From positions 1 through 21,366 of IMG/VR virus record IMGVR_UViG_3300022871_000138: 21,366 nt of DNA; one strand, 5' to 3'. Position 1 is the first letter of the stretch. Each line of letters starts with the position of its first letter. Under the pieces are notes generated by a model. It did not search any database and had not been told where the DNA came from. It was given only the letters and a program-made list of their open reading frames with translations. Positions 13,599 to 20,300 of the stretch are shown piece after piece. The position numbers and the translations under genes were made by a program. The DNA comes from a virus.

Positions 13599-13918
13599 TT
13601 TATTATTTTAAATTTTATAAATTCACTTCCCTTTTTAGTGTCGACCTTTTCTACATCCCACTTATATATTTTTTTATCGTTGAAGCCATACTTTTTAGAT
13701 ATTATATCTTGAAATTGTTTAATACAATTATCTCCATCTGCATTCTTACTCGACAGACCGAACACATAAAATACTTTGTACTTCTCACTCTTTGGAACTT
13801 TTATTTTTGGTAGCAAAATATTCAAATCATACTCATATCCTTTATACTCTTCGGTTTTAAACTTTCTTCCTCTAAACGCCTTGTTCACACTTAAAGCCTT
13901 AAGCTTTATTTTGTGCAT
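13574..13918 (-). CDS. rusA: RusA-family Holliday junction resolvase
   Basis: The 114-aa size is typical for RusA-type endonucleases, which cut four-way DNA junctions in phage recombination and packaging. ALSVNKAFRGRKFKTEEY gives the family's early N-x-A--GR---T--Y motif. The acidic cluster DGDNCIKQFQD supplies Asp61, Asp63, Asn64, Lys67 and Asp71, and Asp81 follows in FNDKKIY. The D-x-D-x3-K arrangement followed by a later Asp and a K/I-rich strand is the family's metal-binding site. It begins after a long hairpin and overlaps the next gene. The context beside an AAA+ ATPase suits late DNA processing. Confidence 0.82.
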   Translation of the reverse strand: MHKIKLKALSVNKAFRGRKFKTEEYKGYEYDLNILLPKIKVPKSEKYKVFYVFGLSSKNADGDNCIKQFQDIISKKYGFNDKKIYKWDVEKVDTKKGSEFIKFKIIKWKQKTTK

Positions 13919-13929
13919 GTATTTATTTT

Positions 13930-13978
13930 TTAGTTTGCTTATCTTAACACAGTTTCCTGTGCTAAGTAAGCAAACTAA
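13930..13978. repeat. Long near-perfect hairpin upstream of the resolvase gene
   Basis: TTAGTTTGCTTA (13930-13941) pairs perfectly with TAAGCAAACTAA (13967-13978). Within it CTTAACACAG (13943-13952) pairs with CTGTGCTAAG (13957-13966) apart from one mismatch, around TTTC; one T (13942) bulges. The total is about 21 pairs. Neither strand has a T-tract after the stem, so it is not a standard terminator. The right arm contains the stop codon of the upstream gene (13975-13977). It could be an RNA-processing site, a stability element, or an operator for a dimeric repressor. Confidence 0.7.
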
Positions 13979-14259
13979 TCAGTGTAGAGTTCAAGAGTTT
14001 TTCCATCGTCAGTAACTGAATAGCTATCAAAATCAGGATAATTTAGATCCCTTTTGATTAAAGACCATTTTTCATCATTAACTGCTTTAGACCTGTCTCT
14101 TAAATTACAAGCTTCATCAGCGAATTTCTTAGATTCATCATGGAGTTTCTTCCATGTTGGTTTCATAGGCATAGTCTTTGTAGGCTCACCTCGATTCTCT
14201 TTGTCATCAAACAAGTCTTCTCTCATTTCATCTAACATTTTTTTAAGTCTATTCTTCAT
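13975..14259 (-). CDS. Hypothetical charged protein, 94 aa
   Basis: I do not recognise this protein. The first 65 residues are charged helix (KNRLKKMLDEMREDLFDD, then KLHDESKKFADEACNLRDRSK), possibly coiled coil. The last 30 residues (LNYPDFDSYSVTDDGKTLELYTD) look like two short strands. It starts 18 bases after the end of the preceding gene with an AATTAAAAAAG leader. The stop is inside the long hairpin. Confidence 0.6.
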   Translation of the reverse strand: MKNRLKKMLDEMREDLFDDKENRGEPTKTMPMKPTWKKLHDESKKFADEACNLRDRSKAVNDEKWSLIKRDLNYPDFDSYSVTDDGKTLELYTD

Positions 14260-14277
14260 CTTTTTTAATTTAGTTTA

Positions 14278-14685
14278 TTATTCGAAAGCTGGATCTATTC
14301 TACTATCGCTAGTATCTTCGACCTCAGTTTCGTCTTCTTTTCCTTCTTCTTCACTTTTCACTTCTGGTGTTTCACCTGATACACTCGACCAGCCGTCTGG
14401 GTAGTTTTTAATAGCTTTATGAATTTCATTAGCTATTGGATCTGCCACTTGGCGTATATCATTTATACTTTCTGATAGTTGAAAGAACCTTTCCTTACCG
14501 TTTATTACTATTTTACCTCTTATAGTTGGTTCTGTAAATGAAGAGAAACTGGAAGAACTTTGTCCTTGTGTATTTCCTGTTTCTCTAATTCGATAAGCTC
14601 TTTCACTTAATAATCTATAAAATTCAGAAGGGTTAATCTCTCCATTCATCGCTTTTCTATATAAATCTCCATTTGAGTCTGCCAT
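14278..14685 (-). CDS. Hypothetical protein with acidic C-terminal tail, 135 aa
   Basis: No family is recognised. Residues 1-40 are helical (GEINPSEFYRLLSERAYRIRE), then comes a Ser-rich linker (GQSSSSFSSF) and a small folded part (RGKIVINGKERFFQLSESINDI). Residues 103-135 are dominated by Glu, Asp and Ser (SEEEGKEDETEVEDTSD), resembling acidic tails that mimic DNA or recruit partners, as in single-strand-binding proteins, although no OB fold is evident. It starts 1 base after the stop of the upstream gene, so translation is likely coupled. Confidence 0.6.
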   Translation of the reverse strand: MADSNGDLYRKAMNGEINPSEFYRLLSERAYRIRETGNTQGQSSSSFSSFTEPTIRGKIVINGKERFFQLSESINDIRQVADPIANEIHKAIKNYPDGWSSVSGETPEVKSEEEGKEDETEVEDTSDSRIDPAFE

Positions 14686-14686
14686 A

Positions 14687-15112
14687 TTATTCCATTAAAG
14701 TGTTATCATGCTCTTGCTCTGGTACTAATTCTCCAGCCGTTGTCAACACTAATTTCTTCTCTTTCTTTTTATCTTTTTTCTTGCCTAATTTTTTCTTCCT
14801 AGGAGGATTCTTTAAGATAAAAGTTCCACAACCAGCGTCACAACAAGCAATAATGTATTCATCAGTCTCTTCTAGTATATGAGTTAGAGGCCATTTAGTA
14901 TCAGGGTTTCCACACATACCAAGACCTCTTATGCCAACTGATCCATAACCTTCATTGTCTTTTACTTTTCCTCCTTTGTCATAGTCTTCATGTATTTTAA
15001 AACGACCTACAAACCCTTTTTTTTCATTCTCCTTTCCTGTACAAGTGAAATGTTTTCCACATAACTCTTTAGCTCTACTATAAGCCTTATCAGAAATTTT
15101 ACTATTTCCCAT
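14687..15112 (-). CDS. Hypothetical Cys-containing protein with Lys-rich segment, 141 aa
   Basis: No family is recognised. Cys residues occur at 18, 24, 67, 90, 91 and 95; the CC-x3-C group (IACCDAGCGTF) suggests a metal site. GGKVKDNEGYGSVGIRGLG is a Gly-rich loop region. Residues 104-120 are almost entirely Lys (KKKLGKKKDKKKEKK), an obvious nucleic-acid-binding or disordered segment. The ATG lies inside the last codons of the AAA+ gene (11-base overlap), so the two are probably co-translated and may work together. Confidence 0.6.
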   Translation of the reverse strand: MGNSKISDKAYSRAKELCGKHFTCTGKENEKKGFVGRFKIHEDYDKGGKVKDNEGYGSVGIRGLGMCGNPDTKWPLTHILEETDEYIIACCDAGCGTFILKNPPRKKKLGKKKDKKKEKKLVLTTAGELVPEQEHDNTLME

Positions 15113-16040
15113 TTGTTTTTGTTTTAGTTCTTTTAACTCTCAACATACCATCATCTCCTTTTTCAATATCATGTCCTGGCCTTCTTCTTTTGCTAAAGTC
15201 TCTAGAGTCAATTGCCTTTTTGAAAGTCTTATTAGATTCAACTTCTTTCTTAACATTATCTAAGAAGCAATCTAGATCTATTTTAGTTTTACCTTCATAA
15301 GCTGCTTGACGTGCTGCATTTAAAACAATATTTTTAATAGTTCCACCAGTAACTTCGAATTTAGCAAGTTCATCAAAATCAACATCCGGATCTATAGGAG
15401 CTTCTGCTGGTATCATACGAGCCCAAATCTTTTTCCTTAATTTTTCATTAGGAAATTCAAACTCAACCTTAGCATTTAATCGTCTTTCAATAGCTTCATC
15501 TAAAGCTTCGATTCTATTTGTAGTGAAAATAACTACACCTGTAAATTGCTCTAATTCTGATAAAATAGTGTTAATCTGAGCTGCTAAAAGCATGCCAACA
15601 TTGTTTCTATTAGTGATAAGAGAGTCACATTCATCAAATAAAAGAACATGTTTTTGAACTTTACCAGGTACCGCCTCACCAGTGTTTTTATTAACTTTAC
15701 CGGTAGGTCCTGCCATCTCACCTGAACCAATCTTAAACATTCTTTTAATATTTCTTTCAGCTCCACCAGGAACTTGAGTCTCAATCTCTGCAGAAGAGAC
15801 AACTAATAATTCTTGTTTTAATTTATTAGCAATCGCCTGAGCCATTAAAGTTTTACCAGTTCCTGGAATACCGTAGAAAATCATTGATATTGCTGTTCCC
15901 TTTTCGAAAATCTTGCCAAAACCCCATTTATTAAAAATGGTATCATGATGTTTTAACTGCGCCATCGCAGCTTTAATTTGTTCCTTTTTCTCTGCCTCTA
16001 AAACTACTGAATCAAAATCTACTTTTACTTTACTTCGCAT
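15102..16040 (-). CDS. AAA+ ATPase
   Basis: The 312-aa protein is a single AAA+ domain with Walker A GIPGTGKT (residues 57-64), Walker B HVLLFDECDS (131-140), sensor 1 FTTNR (Asn175), the arginine-finger pair in AIERRLNAK (Arg186, Arg187) and a lid with TGGTIKNIV (231-239). This resembles classic FtsH/Cdc48-type AAA domains, which act as hexameric protein remodelers. There is no protease or transmembrane domain. A Gly/Lys-rich insertion (about 105-130) precedes Walker B. The C-terminus is basic (FSKRRRPGHD, then RVKRTKTKTNGK), suggesting nucleic acid contact. In phages such ATPases may load or remodel replication proteins; the partner is unknown. The leader contains several ATAA repeats. Confidence 0.85.
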   Translation of the reverse strand: MRSKVKVDFDSVVLEAEKKEQIKAAMAQLKHHDTIFNKWGFGKIFEKGTAISMIFYGIPGTGKTLMAQAIANKLKQELLVVSSAEIETQVPGGAERNIKRMFKIGSGEMAGPTGKVNKNTGEAVPGKVQKHVLLFDECDSLITNRNNVGMLLAAQINTILSELEQFTGVVIFTTNRIEALDEAIERRLNAKVEFEFPNEKLRKKIWARMIPAEAPIDPDVDFDELAKFEVTGGTIKNIVLNAARQAAYEGKTKIDLDCFLDNVKKEVESNKTFKKAIDSRDFSKRRRPGHDIEKGDDGMLRVKRTKTKTNGK

Positions 16041-16126
16041 TTGTTTTATTTATTTATTTATTATTTAATCATTGTGCCTCGATTCATTTAAAATATGTAT
16101 TATTACAATTATCCATAAAATTACGT
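16041..16126 (-). promoter_or_regulatory. Leader of the AAA+ gene with ATAA repeats and a TCGAG-type motif
   Basis: Read on the - strand, this 86-base gap holds TCGAGGCACAA (16082-16072) about 31 bases before the ATG, then AATAATAAATAAATAAATAAA. A similar motif, TCGAGACGCAA, lies 28 bases before the ATG at 17168. No clear -10/-35 pair and no SD are visible. The shared motif could be part of a promoter or RNA leader; with two copies the support is thin. Confidence 0.3.
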
Positions 16127-16276
16127 TCATATTTTTATTATATCATTTAATGAAGCTATTGAGTTTTCTATATCTGATTGTATGTCTGGACAATCATCAT
16201 CTAATGCAGTTTCTAATCTATCTAAACTGTTGATAATGTCTTCAGCATAAAATCTAACTTTTTCTGGATCAAACAT
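16127..16276 (-). CDS. Small acidic helical protein, 49 aa
   Basis: The frame begins MFDPEKVRFYAEDIINSLDRLE and continues as one or two acidic amphipathic helices ending in NDIIKI. The leader AAATAATAAT matches its neighbours, and the gene is separated by 8 bases from the small membrane protein upstream. No family is recognised; size and helical content resemble small phage regulatory or accessory proteins. Confidence 0.55.
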   Translation of the reverse strand: MFDPEKVRFYAEDIINSLDRLETALDDDCPDIQSDIENSIASLNDIIKI

Positions 16277-16284
16277 ATTATTAT

Positions 16285-16392
16285 TTAAAAATTATCATCA
16301 TATATCGTCTTGCAAGTTACATATAACAAAAAAGGTAAAGACCATAATGGAAAAGTAATTGCTAATAGAATTATTATTATTTGTCTTTTCAT
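16285..16392 (-). CDS. Small membrane protein, 35 aa
   Basis: The frame reads MKRQIIIILLAITFPLWSLP followed by FLLYVTCKTIYDDNF. It is a short basic start, one hydrophobic segment of about 20 residues and a polar tail, so it is a candidate single-pass membrane peptide. The TAAACAAA leader is like that of other genes here. Its size makes the call tentative, though it fills the gap between two likely genes neatly. Confidence 0.45.
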   Translation of the reverse strand: MKRQIIIILLAITFPLWSLPFLLYVTCKTIYDDNF

Positions 16393-16397
16393 TTTGT

Positions 16398-16727
16398 TTA
16401 TTTTCTAAATGTTGATATAAAATAATTACCTGTTTTATTTGTTCTTTCAAGATCCTTTTTCAAGTTCATATTATAGTCCATCATTTCTCTCATGTTACCG
16501 ACTTTAGCTTGCAAGAACGGCATTTTATTTTTAGCCATTTGGAAGATTCGACTTTTAAAGTTTTGCTTTTTAACAATAACTTCACCTTCACTATTCTTAA
16601 TCTCAGGAACATCAACTATTTTAAACTCCTCTATTATTTGTGCCGCATAGTCTTGCCACGGCAGAACTTTTCTCTTAGTCTCAACTACTTTAATTTTTCT
16701 ATTCTTTAATATATCTTTTATTTCCAT
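16398..16727 (-). CDS. Hypothetical basic protein, 109 aa
   Basis: No family is recognised. It is Lys/Arg-rich throughout (KDILKNRKIKVVETKRK, then KKQNFKSRIFQMAKNKMP) and mostly helical in the second half (AKVGNMREMMDYNMNLKKDLE). A basic protein beside a DNA methyltransferase might bind DNA, but this is only inferred from charge. The start is preceded by AAAATAAATAAA and ends 5 bases before the next small gene. Confidence 0.6.
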   Translation of the reverse strand: MEIKDILKNRKIKVVETKRKVLPWQDYAAQIIEEFKIVDVPEIKNSEGEVIVKKQNFKSRIFQMAKNKMPFLQAKVGNMREMMDYNMNLKKDLERTNKTGNYFISTFRK

Positions 16728-16757
16728 TTTATTTATTTTAATGTTAAATTATCCTCT

Positions 16758-17168
16758 CTATTTCTTAAAAATTACAATCATTGAATCATGCATACCACTT
16801 TTATTATTGACTTTTTCTCCTCTTGTGTTTATTCCAATAAATTTAACTCTTCCTTTTAAAAATCTTAATTTAGTATTTGGATAAATTATTTCATGAAAAA
16901 TTATAGTACTAGTGCTAACTGGCAATAACATTACACAGGTTTTACCTTTTTTACTTTCTTCAAAAGCTTTTCTTATGAATTGTTCCTTAAGTTTTCTACT
17001 ATACGGAGGGTTTATAAAATTTGATTTACCCCATTCAATTTCTAAACCATCAAACTTAGGATTTAATGGACATGGATCAAAATCAAAATTAAATTCTTTG
17101 TTCAATTCATCATATATATAATCAGGAGTTGCCCAATCATCTCTATGTTTTAAATTTCTATTTTTCAT
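16758..17168 (-). CDS. Phage-type DNA N6-adenine methyltransferase
   Basis: This 136-aa protein matches the phage adenine methyltransferase family (PF05869-type). It has DDWATPDYIYDELNKEFNFDFDPCP at the N-terminus (the W-TP---F--L---F-F--D motif) and the catalytic NPPY at residues 53-56 (FINPPYSR). VMLLPVSTSTIIFHE and the strand RFLKGRVKFIG follow. It uses SAM to methylate adenine in DNA, usually to protect phage DNA from host restriction or to regulate it. There is no restriction endonuclease partner next to it, so it is an orphan. It is at the shorter end for the family (roughly 140-170 aa), but all main motifs are present. Confidence 0.85.
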   Translation of the reverse strand: MKNRNLKHRDDWATPDYIYDELNKEFNFDFDPCPLNPKFDGLEIEWGKSNFINPPYSRKLKEQFIRKAFEESKKGKTCVMLLPVSTSTIIFHEIIYPNTKLRFLKGRVKFIGINTRGEKVNNKSGMHDSMIVIFKK

Positions 17169-17220
17169 GATTTTAGTTTATTTAAAATATAACCTTTTGC
17201 GTCTCGATATTATTTTTTAT

Positions 17221-17409
17221 TTATTTATTTTTTCCAAGTAATTCCTCTTCCTTCCACCCTTCTTGGTCACAACGTTGCCAACCATAGCAATTATCTTTAC
17301 TGCAAGTTATTCTTCCTAAAGTTTCTTCATAATCACTACGATAATGATATTTAGCAGAATGACCGCACCCACTACATTTCTTTTCTCTTTTTTTTCCTTT
17401 CATAATCAT
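17221..17409 (-). CDS. Small Cys/His-rich putative zinc-binding protein, 62 aa
   Basis: After a basic start (MKGKKREKK) come CSGCGHSAKYHY (Cys12, Cys15, His17, His22), ITCSKDNCYGWQRC (Cys36, Cys41, Cys47) and an acidic tail. The C-x2-CGH---YH...C----C-W--C pattern is one I associate with small uncharacterised phage proteins and probably binds one or two zinc ions. Two in-frame ATGs (17409 and 17403) are possible starts; the leader AATAAATAAAAA suits either. Function unknown. Confidence 0.6.
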   Translation of the reverse strand: MIMKGKKREKKCSGCGHSAKYHYRSDYEETLGRITCSKDNCYGWQRCDQEGWKEEELLGKNK

Positions 17410-17424
17410 TTTTTATTTATTACC

Positions 17425-17631
17425 TCATACTATTTCAAATTTAGTTAAATCACTCCATCTTTTTGGGTCGCAAGAATCTTCGTCTCCTTCAACTGCTGTA
17501 AATCTAATGAGTTGTTTATGGGTAACTACTTCATTGTTAGACCATTCTTCTGTGTAGTGCATTTCATCTTCATCTCCTAGAGTAATGTGAAGCCATTGTT
17601 TGTTGTAAGTGTCGTATGCTTTTAGTTTCAT
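17425..17631 (-). CDS. Small YopX-like hypothetical protein, 68 aa
   Basis: The start KLKAYDTYNKQWLHITLGDE resembles the first strand pair of YopX-type phage proteins (K-RA-D---K-W), and the C-terminal DLTKFEIV is a typical closing strand, but the match is weak. Its ATG overlaps the stop of the preceding gene by 4 bases (ATGA), so translation is coupled. Function unknown. Confidence 0.5.
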   Translation of the reverse strand: MKLKAYDTYNKQWLHITLGDEDEMHYTEEWSNNEVVTHKQLIRFTAVEGDEDSCDPKRWSDLTKFEIV

Positions 17632-18128
17632 TTCTTTACTTTAAAAATAACATCTAGTTCGTCTTTACAATTTTCAATCACTTTTTCGCAGGCTTCTTCG
17701 CTTTTAAGATGACCAAAAATAGAAGGACTTTGAGAAAAACTAGACAACCAGTTTGATTTGAATTTCTTTTCTCTAATATCATAATAAATATCCCATTTTT
17801 CTTGCCTATAGTTTCCCCAATATGGCTCGAATTCTAACCCATCCTCAAATATAAATTTACGCACTTTAGTAATAGCTTGCATTTCAGCTAGTTTTGCTTC
17901 GGCTTCTGGGCGGGTTTTGAAGGCTAGACCACAATCGAAATCAGTTTTGTATGCACCATCGTAATTTTTATTCAAAATTTCTACCTCGGCTTCTAAAAAG
18001 CTAATAAGAAAGAAGTCTTCTTCGTCTTCTGGATAAAAACTCTTTTTCTTAAACTGCTCTTCCATCTTCTTCCAGCTTTCAGGGGATAATTCTACTTCTT
18101 TGTTGTTGATTATTAATTGATTTTTCAT
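17628..18128 (-). CDS. Hypothetical phage protein with two TREEAE-like segments, 166 aa
   Basis: Residues about 66-95 (CGLAFKTRPEAEAKLAEMQAITKVRKF) match a pattern frequent in small phage proteins: a short aromatic strand, FKT-EEAE, then a long helix. A second similar unit follows at about 130-160 (SIFGHLKSEEACEKVIENCKDEL), giving an internal duplication of strand, F---KSEEA and helix. The middle WDIYYDIREKKF forms strands. The role of this family is unknown. It overlaps both neighbours by 4 bases (ATGA), so three genes are translationally linked. Confidence 0.6.
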   Translation of the reverse strand: MKNQLIINNKEVELSPESWKKMEEQFKKKSFYPEDEEDFFLISFLEAEVEILNKNYDGAYKTDFDCGLAFKTRPEAEAKLAEMQAITKVRKFIFEDGLEFEPYWGNYRQEKWDIYYDIREKKFKSNWLSSFSQSPSIFGHLKSEEACEKVIENCKDELDVIFKVKK

Positions 18129-18487
18129 TTTTTTAATATTATTAAATTATTTTCTAATAAATAAATCAGCATCTTTGCTCCCATTTCTGGGTGTTTCATT
18201 AAGTTCATAATTCCTAACATACCCACCCAATTAGTACCTTTGAAATTAAACACTTCCCCGTATGCTTTAATAAATTTGTCAGAACCTGCTTTATTTAACA
18301 TTTTCCCTAATTCGGCTGTTGTATAGCAAGCAACATTATCAGGACAATAATCAGGTTTTCCCCAAAACTCAATATCTTCTTCTTTGGATTTTGTAGAATC
18401 GCGGAAAAATAAACTGGGTTCAATTACTCCTAATTCGTGTAATTTATTGCTTAAATAAACATTCGTGACTTGATTTTCTAGTTTCAT
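18125..18487 (-). CDS. Hypothetical phage protein (L--ELGV-E-SLF family), 120 aa
   Basis: The N-terminus (NQVTNVYLSNKLHELGVIEPSLFF) followed by ACYTTAELGKMLNKAG matches a group of small phage and plasmid proteins that begin with L---L-ELGV-Q-S-F and continue with A-T-AELGE-L. No function is known for them. The rest is helical (GMLGIMNLMKHPEMGAKMLIYLLEN). It overlaps the next gene by 4 bases, which suggests coupled translation. Confidence 0.65.
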   Translation of the reverse strand: MKLENQVTNVYLSNKLHELGVIEPSLFFRDSTKSKEEDIEFWGKPDYCPDNVACYTTAELGKMLNKAGSDKFIKAYGEVFNFKGTNWVGMLGIMNLMKHPEMGAKMLIYLLENNLIILKK

Positions 18488-18512
18488 TTCTTTAATATTA
18501 ATTTACTTAAAA

Positions 18513-18734
18513 TTACCTCAACTTTACTAACTTTAATTCTAATTTATACAAAATCTCTTTTACTTCTTTGATGTCGGCTTCAAGTTGTTCTCGTTGGTCC
18601 TGGATTGTTGGCTGGTTGGCTTCAAGCTCTAGTGCGGATATTTCTTGTTTGGAAAGTCCACACTTACCACAGCTACAATCACGAAGAATATTGTTATCAT
18701 CGTAGTAGCTTTGGCAAAAACATTGTTCGTTCAT
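18513..18734 (-). CDS. Cys-rich N-terminus plus coiled-coil protein, 73 aa
   Basis: Cys at 5, 7, 20, 22 and 25 (CFCQSYYDD, then CSCGKC) form a likely metal-binding head. Residues about 40-73 (IQDQREQLEADIKEVKEILYKLELKLV) form a heptad-like coiled coil. The layout suggests a small adaptor or oligomerising regulator. I recognise no family. The leader has AAAAAAAGA rather than a true SD. Confidence 0.55.
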   Translation of the reverse strand: MNEQCFCQSYYDDNNILRDCSCGKCGLSKQEISALELEANQPTIQDQREQLEADIKEVKEILYKLELKLVKLR

Positions 18735-18750
18735 TGCGGTCTTTTTTTAA

Positions 18751-19644
18751 TCATAATTTTTTCTTATTCTTATTAGTCCAATATCTTAAAATTCTAAATA
18801 AATATTGGTTGATAACATCAAACTCAGTCATATTCATATCTCCATTTTTTCTGATGTTTTCTTCTTCAATCCAGAATTGAGTTAAAGCTTTTGCAGTATC
18901 TCCTTCGGAAATATCCCAAACAGGTATTTCTTCGAAGTTAAGATTCATATCACCAGTTAAAATTTTATTCAATTGCTTCTCTGTAGTGTCATAATAATGA
19001 AGTGAAGCTGCATTATGAATATAATTCCCCATTGGTATTTCTAGCCAACAAGCCATTACTTCTTGAATGAAACAGAAAGCTGGAATATCAAGGCATGTTC
19101 CCCATAGAATGTCATTGCTACGCATTGTCGCTATCATATCCAATTCACCATTTCTAATTATAAACTGCCATGATAATGTACAGGCTGAATCTTTAGTATC
19201 TCTACAATCCTCTGCATTATGTATGGTTACCACCGCTCTCCTAGTATCTGGATCCTTTTTTAATTCCTCATAGCAATACTCAAGTTGATTATTTAAACCG
19301 ATCCTAGGTCCATACGGCGCGTCGAAACCACCTCTTTCATTAGTGTAATTGGTTAATTGCTTATTATAAGCTATAAGAATAGCAGGATCACAGTTTTGGG
19401 AGAGGTACATCATCTTCTCGATTATCAGATACGCATAGTTCAATTTACGATCTTTTAAAGTAATTAAACAATTTTTTGGCTTTGATAAAATCAATTGAGG
19501 TGCTAATAATTCTTTGCATTTAAAACCTCTTGGCTTTGTCCACTCTCCTTTTTCATTTAAAGCTTTTAATGCCATTAGGAATAATTCATTAAAATTGTCT
19601 TCATTTATTATCACTGGATAATGTAAAGCTCTATTTTTTGTCAT
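18751..19644 (-). CDS. Thymidylate synthase-fold enzyme, predicted dCMP hydroxymethylase
   Basis: The 297-aa protein aligns to ThyA by spacing. Catalytic Cys155 is in SACTLSWQF, and Arg175 with Asp178 are in MRSNDILWG. DTRRAVV (Arg135, Arg136) supplies the phosphate-binding arginines from the partner subunit. His216 and Tyr218 are in LHYYD. Each sits exactly 9 positions beyond the E. coli ThyA residue (146, 166, 169, 126/127, 207, 209). At the position of ThyA Asn177, which selects dUMP, this protein has Asp186 (CLDIPAF). The same Asn-to-Asp change marks T4-type dCMP hydroxymethylases and, in mutated TS, turns preference to dCMP. So the product is probably 5-hydroxymethyl-dCMP rather than dTMP. 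The C-terminal end also differs from the conserved ThyA tail. Confidence 0.8.
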   Translation of the reverse strand: MTKNRALHYPVIINEDNFNELFLMALKALNEKGEWTKPRGFKCKELLAPQLILSKPKNCLITLKDRKLNYAYLIIEKMMYLSQNCDPAILIAYNKQLTNYTNERGGFDAPYGPRIGLNNQLEYCYEELKKDPDTRRAVVTIHNAEDCRDTKDSACTLSWQFIIRNGELDMIATMRSNDILWGTCLDIPAFCFIQEVMACWLEIPMGNYIHNAASLHYYDTTEKQLNKILTGDMNLNFEEIPVWDISEGDTAKALTQFWIEEENIRKNGDMNMTEFDVINQYLFRILRYWTNKNKKKL

Positions 19645-19719
19645 TAGTTATAATTATCTTGTTAACCACATTTTTTTTGATGCTTCACTGTTTACTTATT
19701 TTCTTGTAAAATGAATATT

Positions 19720-19995
19720 TTAGTTTTCATTTCGTTCATTCAGAGAAATTGCCATGTAGTTGATCGCATCAATAATATTATCATCTTTATGTTGGAACTT
19801 CTCTCTTGAGAGCTTTAAAGCAACTAATACCTTTGAAAATTCCTCAACTGTTAATTTTATTCCAAAAACTAATTCTAAAATATTGCAAGCTAATTTTATG
19901 CTATCTCCAGCAGATCCATATTGTTTTTGTCTCTCTTTCGCTATTTTAGCACAGTCTTCTAAGATTTTACTGTAGTCTTGTTTATTCTTTTTCAT
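19720..19995 (-). CDS. DUF6378-like phage protein, 91 aa
   Basis: The pattern ILEDCAKIAKERQKQYGSAGDSI, then FGIKLTVEEFSKVLVALKLSREKFQHKDDNIIDAINYMAI, matches small phage proteins with an RQ-QYG--- start and a late K--R-----D---D--NY segment. Members are usually listed as DUF6378. The all-helical layout and position among nucleotide-pool genes recall MazG-type nucleotide pyrophosphohydrolases, but the metal-binding EExxE motifs are not evident, so enzymatic activity is uncertain. It starts 2 bases after the stop of the upstream gene. Confidence 0.65.
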   Translation of the reverse strand: MKKNKQDYSKILEDCAKIAKERQKQYGSAGDSIKLACNILELVFGIKLTVEEFSKVLVALKLSREKFQHKDDNIIDAINYMAISLNERNEN

Positions 19996-19997
19996 AA

Positions 19998-20300
19998 TTA
20001 TTTTTTAAGTTTTAATTTCCACATAACATTTCTAGAATGAGCAGGAAACAAAGGAGCCATTATAACTGATATCAAATTAACGTCATAATATTTCCTAAGA
20101 TCTTCAAACATCTCTTTTTGACTCTCTGACATCTCTTCTTTATAATCTTTAATAGATGCGAAAGTACCAAAATGTTCAACTATCGTAAAATGCTTTTCTA
20201 GTAATCCCTTTGTCTCTTCATAAGTTCTCTCATGGACTTGTCCATCATAAATATGATTAGCTGCAGCTCCGACTTTCTCATCATAACAAGGAGTGCTCAT
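19998..20300 (-). pseudogene. C-terminal fragment of a SAM methyltransferase (split or deleted gene, second part)
   Basis: The 100-aa frame begins MSTPCYDEKVGAAANHIYDGQVHE and continues LLEKHFTIVEHFGTFASIKDYK. This is what the C-terminal third of a small class I methyltransferase looks like: a final LSTPC-----G-A-NH---W core strand followed by a cap. It starts in the stop codon region of the N-terminal fragment (4-base overlap, ATGA). Motifs II-III, expected between the two parts, are absent. It may be expressed by coupling as a separate polypeptide or may be decaying. Confidence 0.6.

Noticed and set aside
14054-14404. 116-aa Ser/Phe-rich + strand frame opposite two - strand genes
   Set aside because: It is the complement of Glu/Lys-rich coding sequence, spans two genes and their gap, and has no leader or family resemblance.
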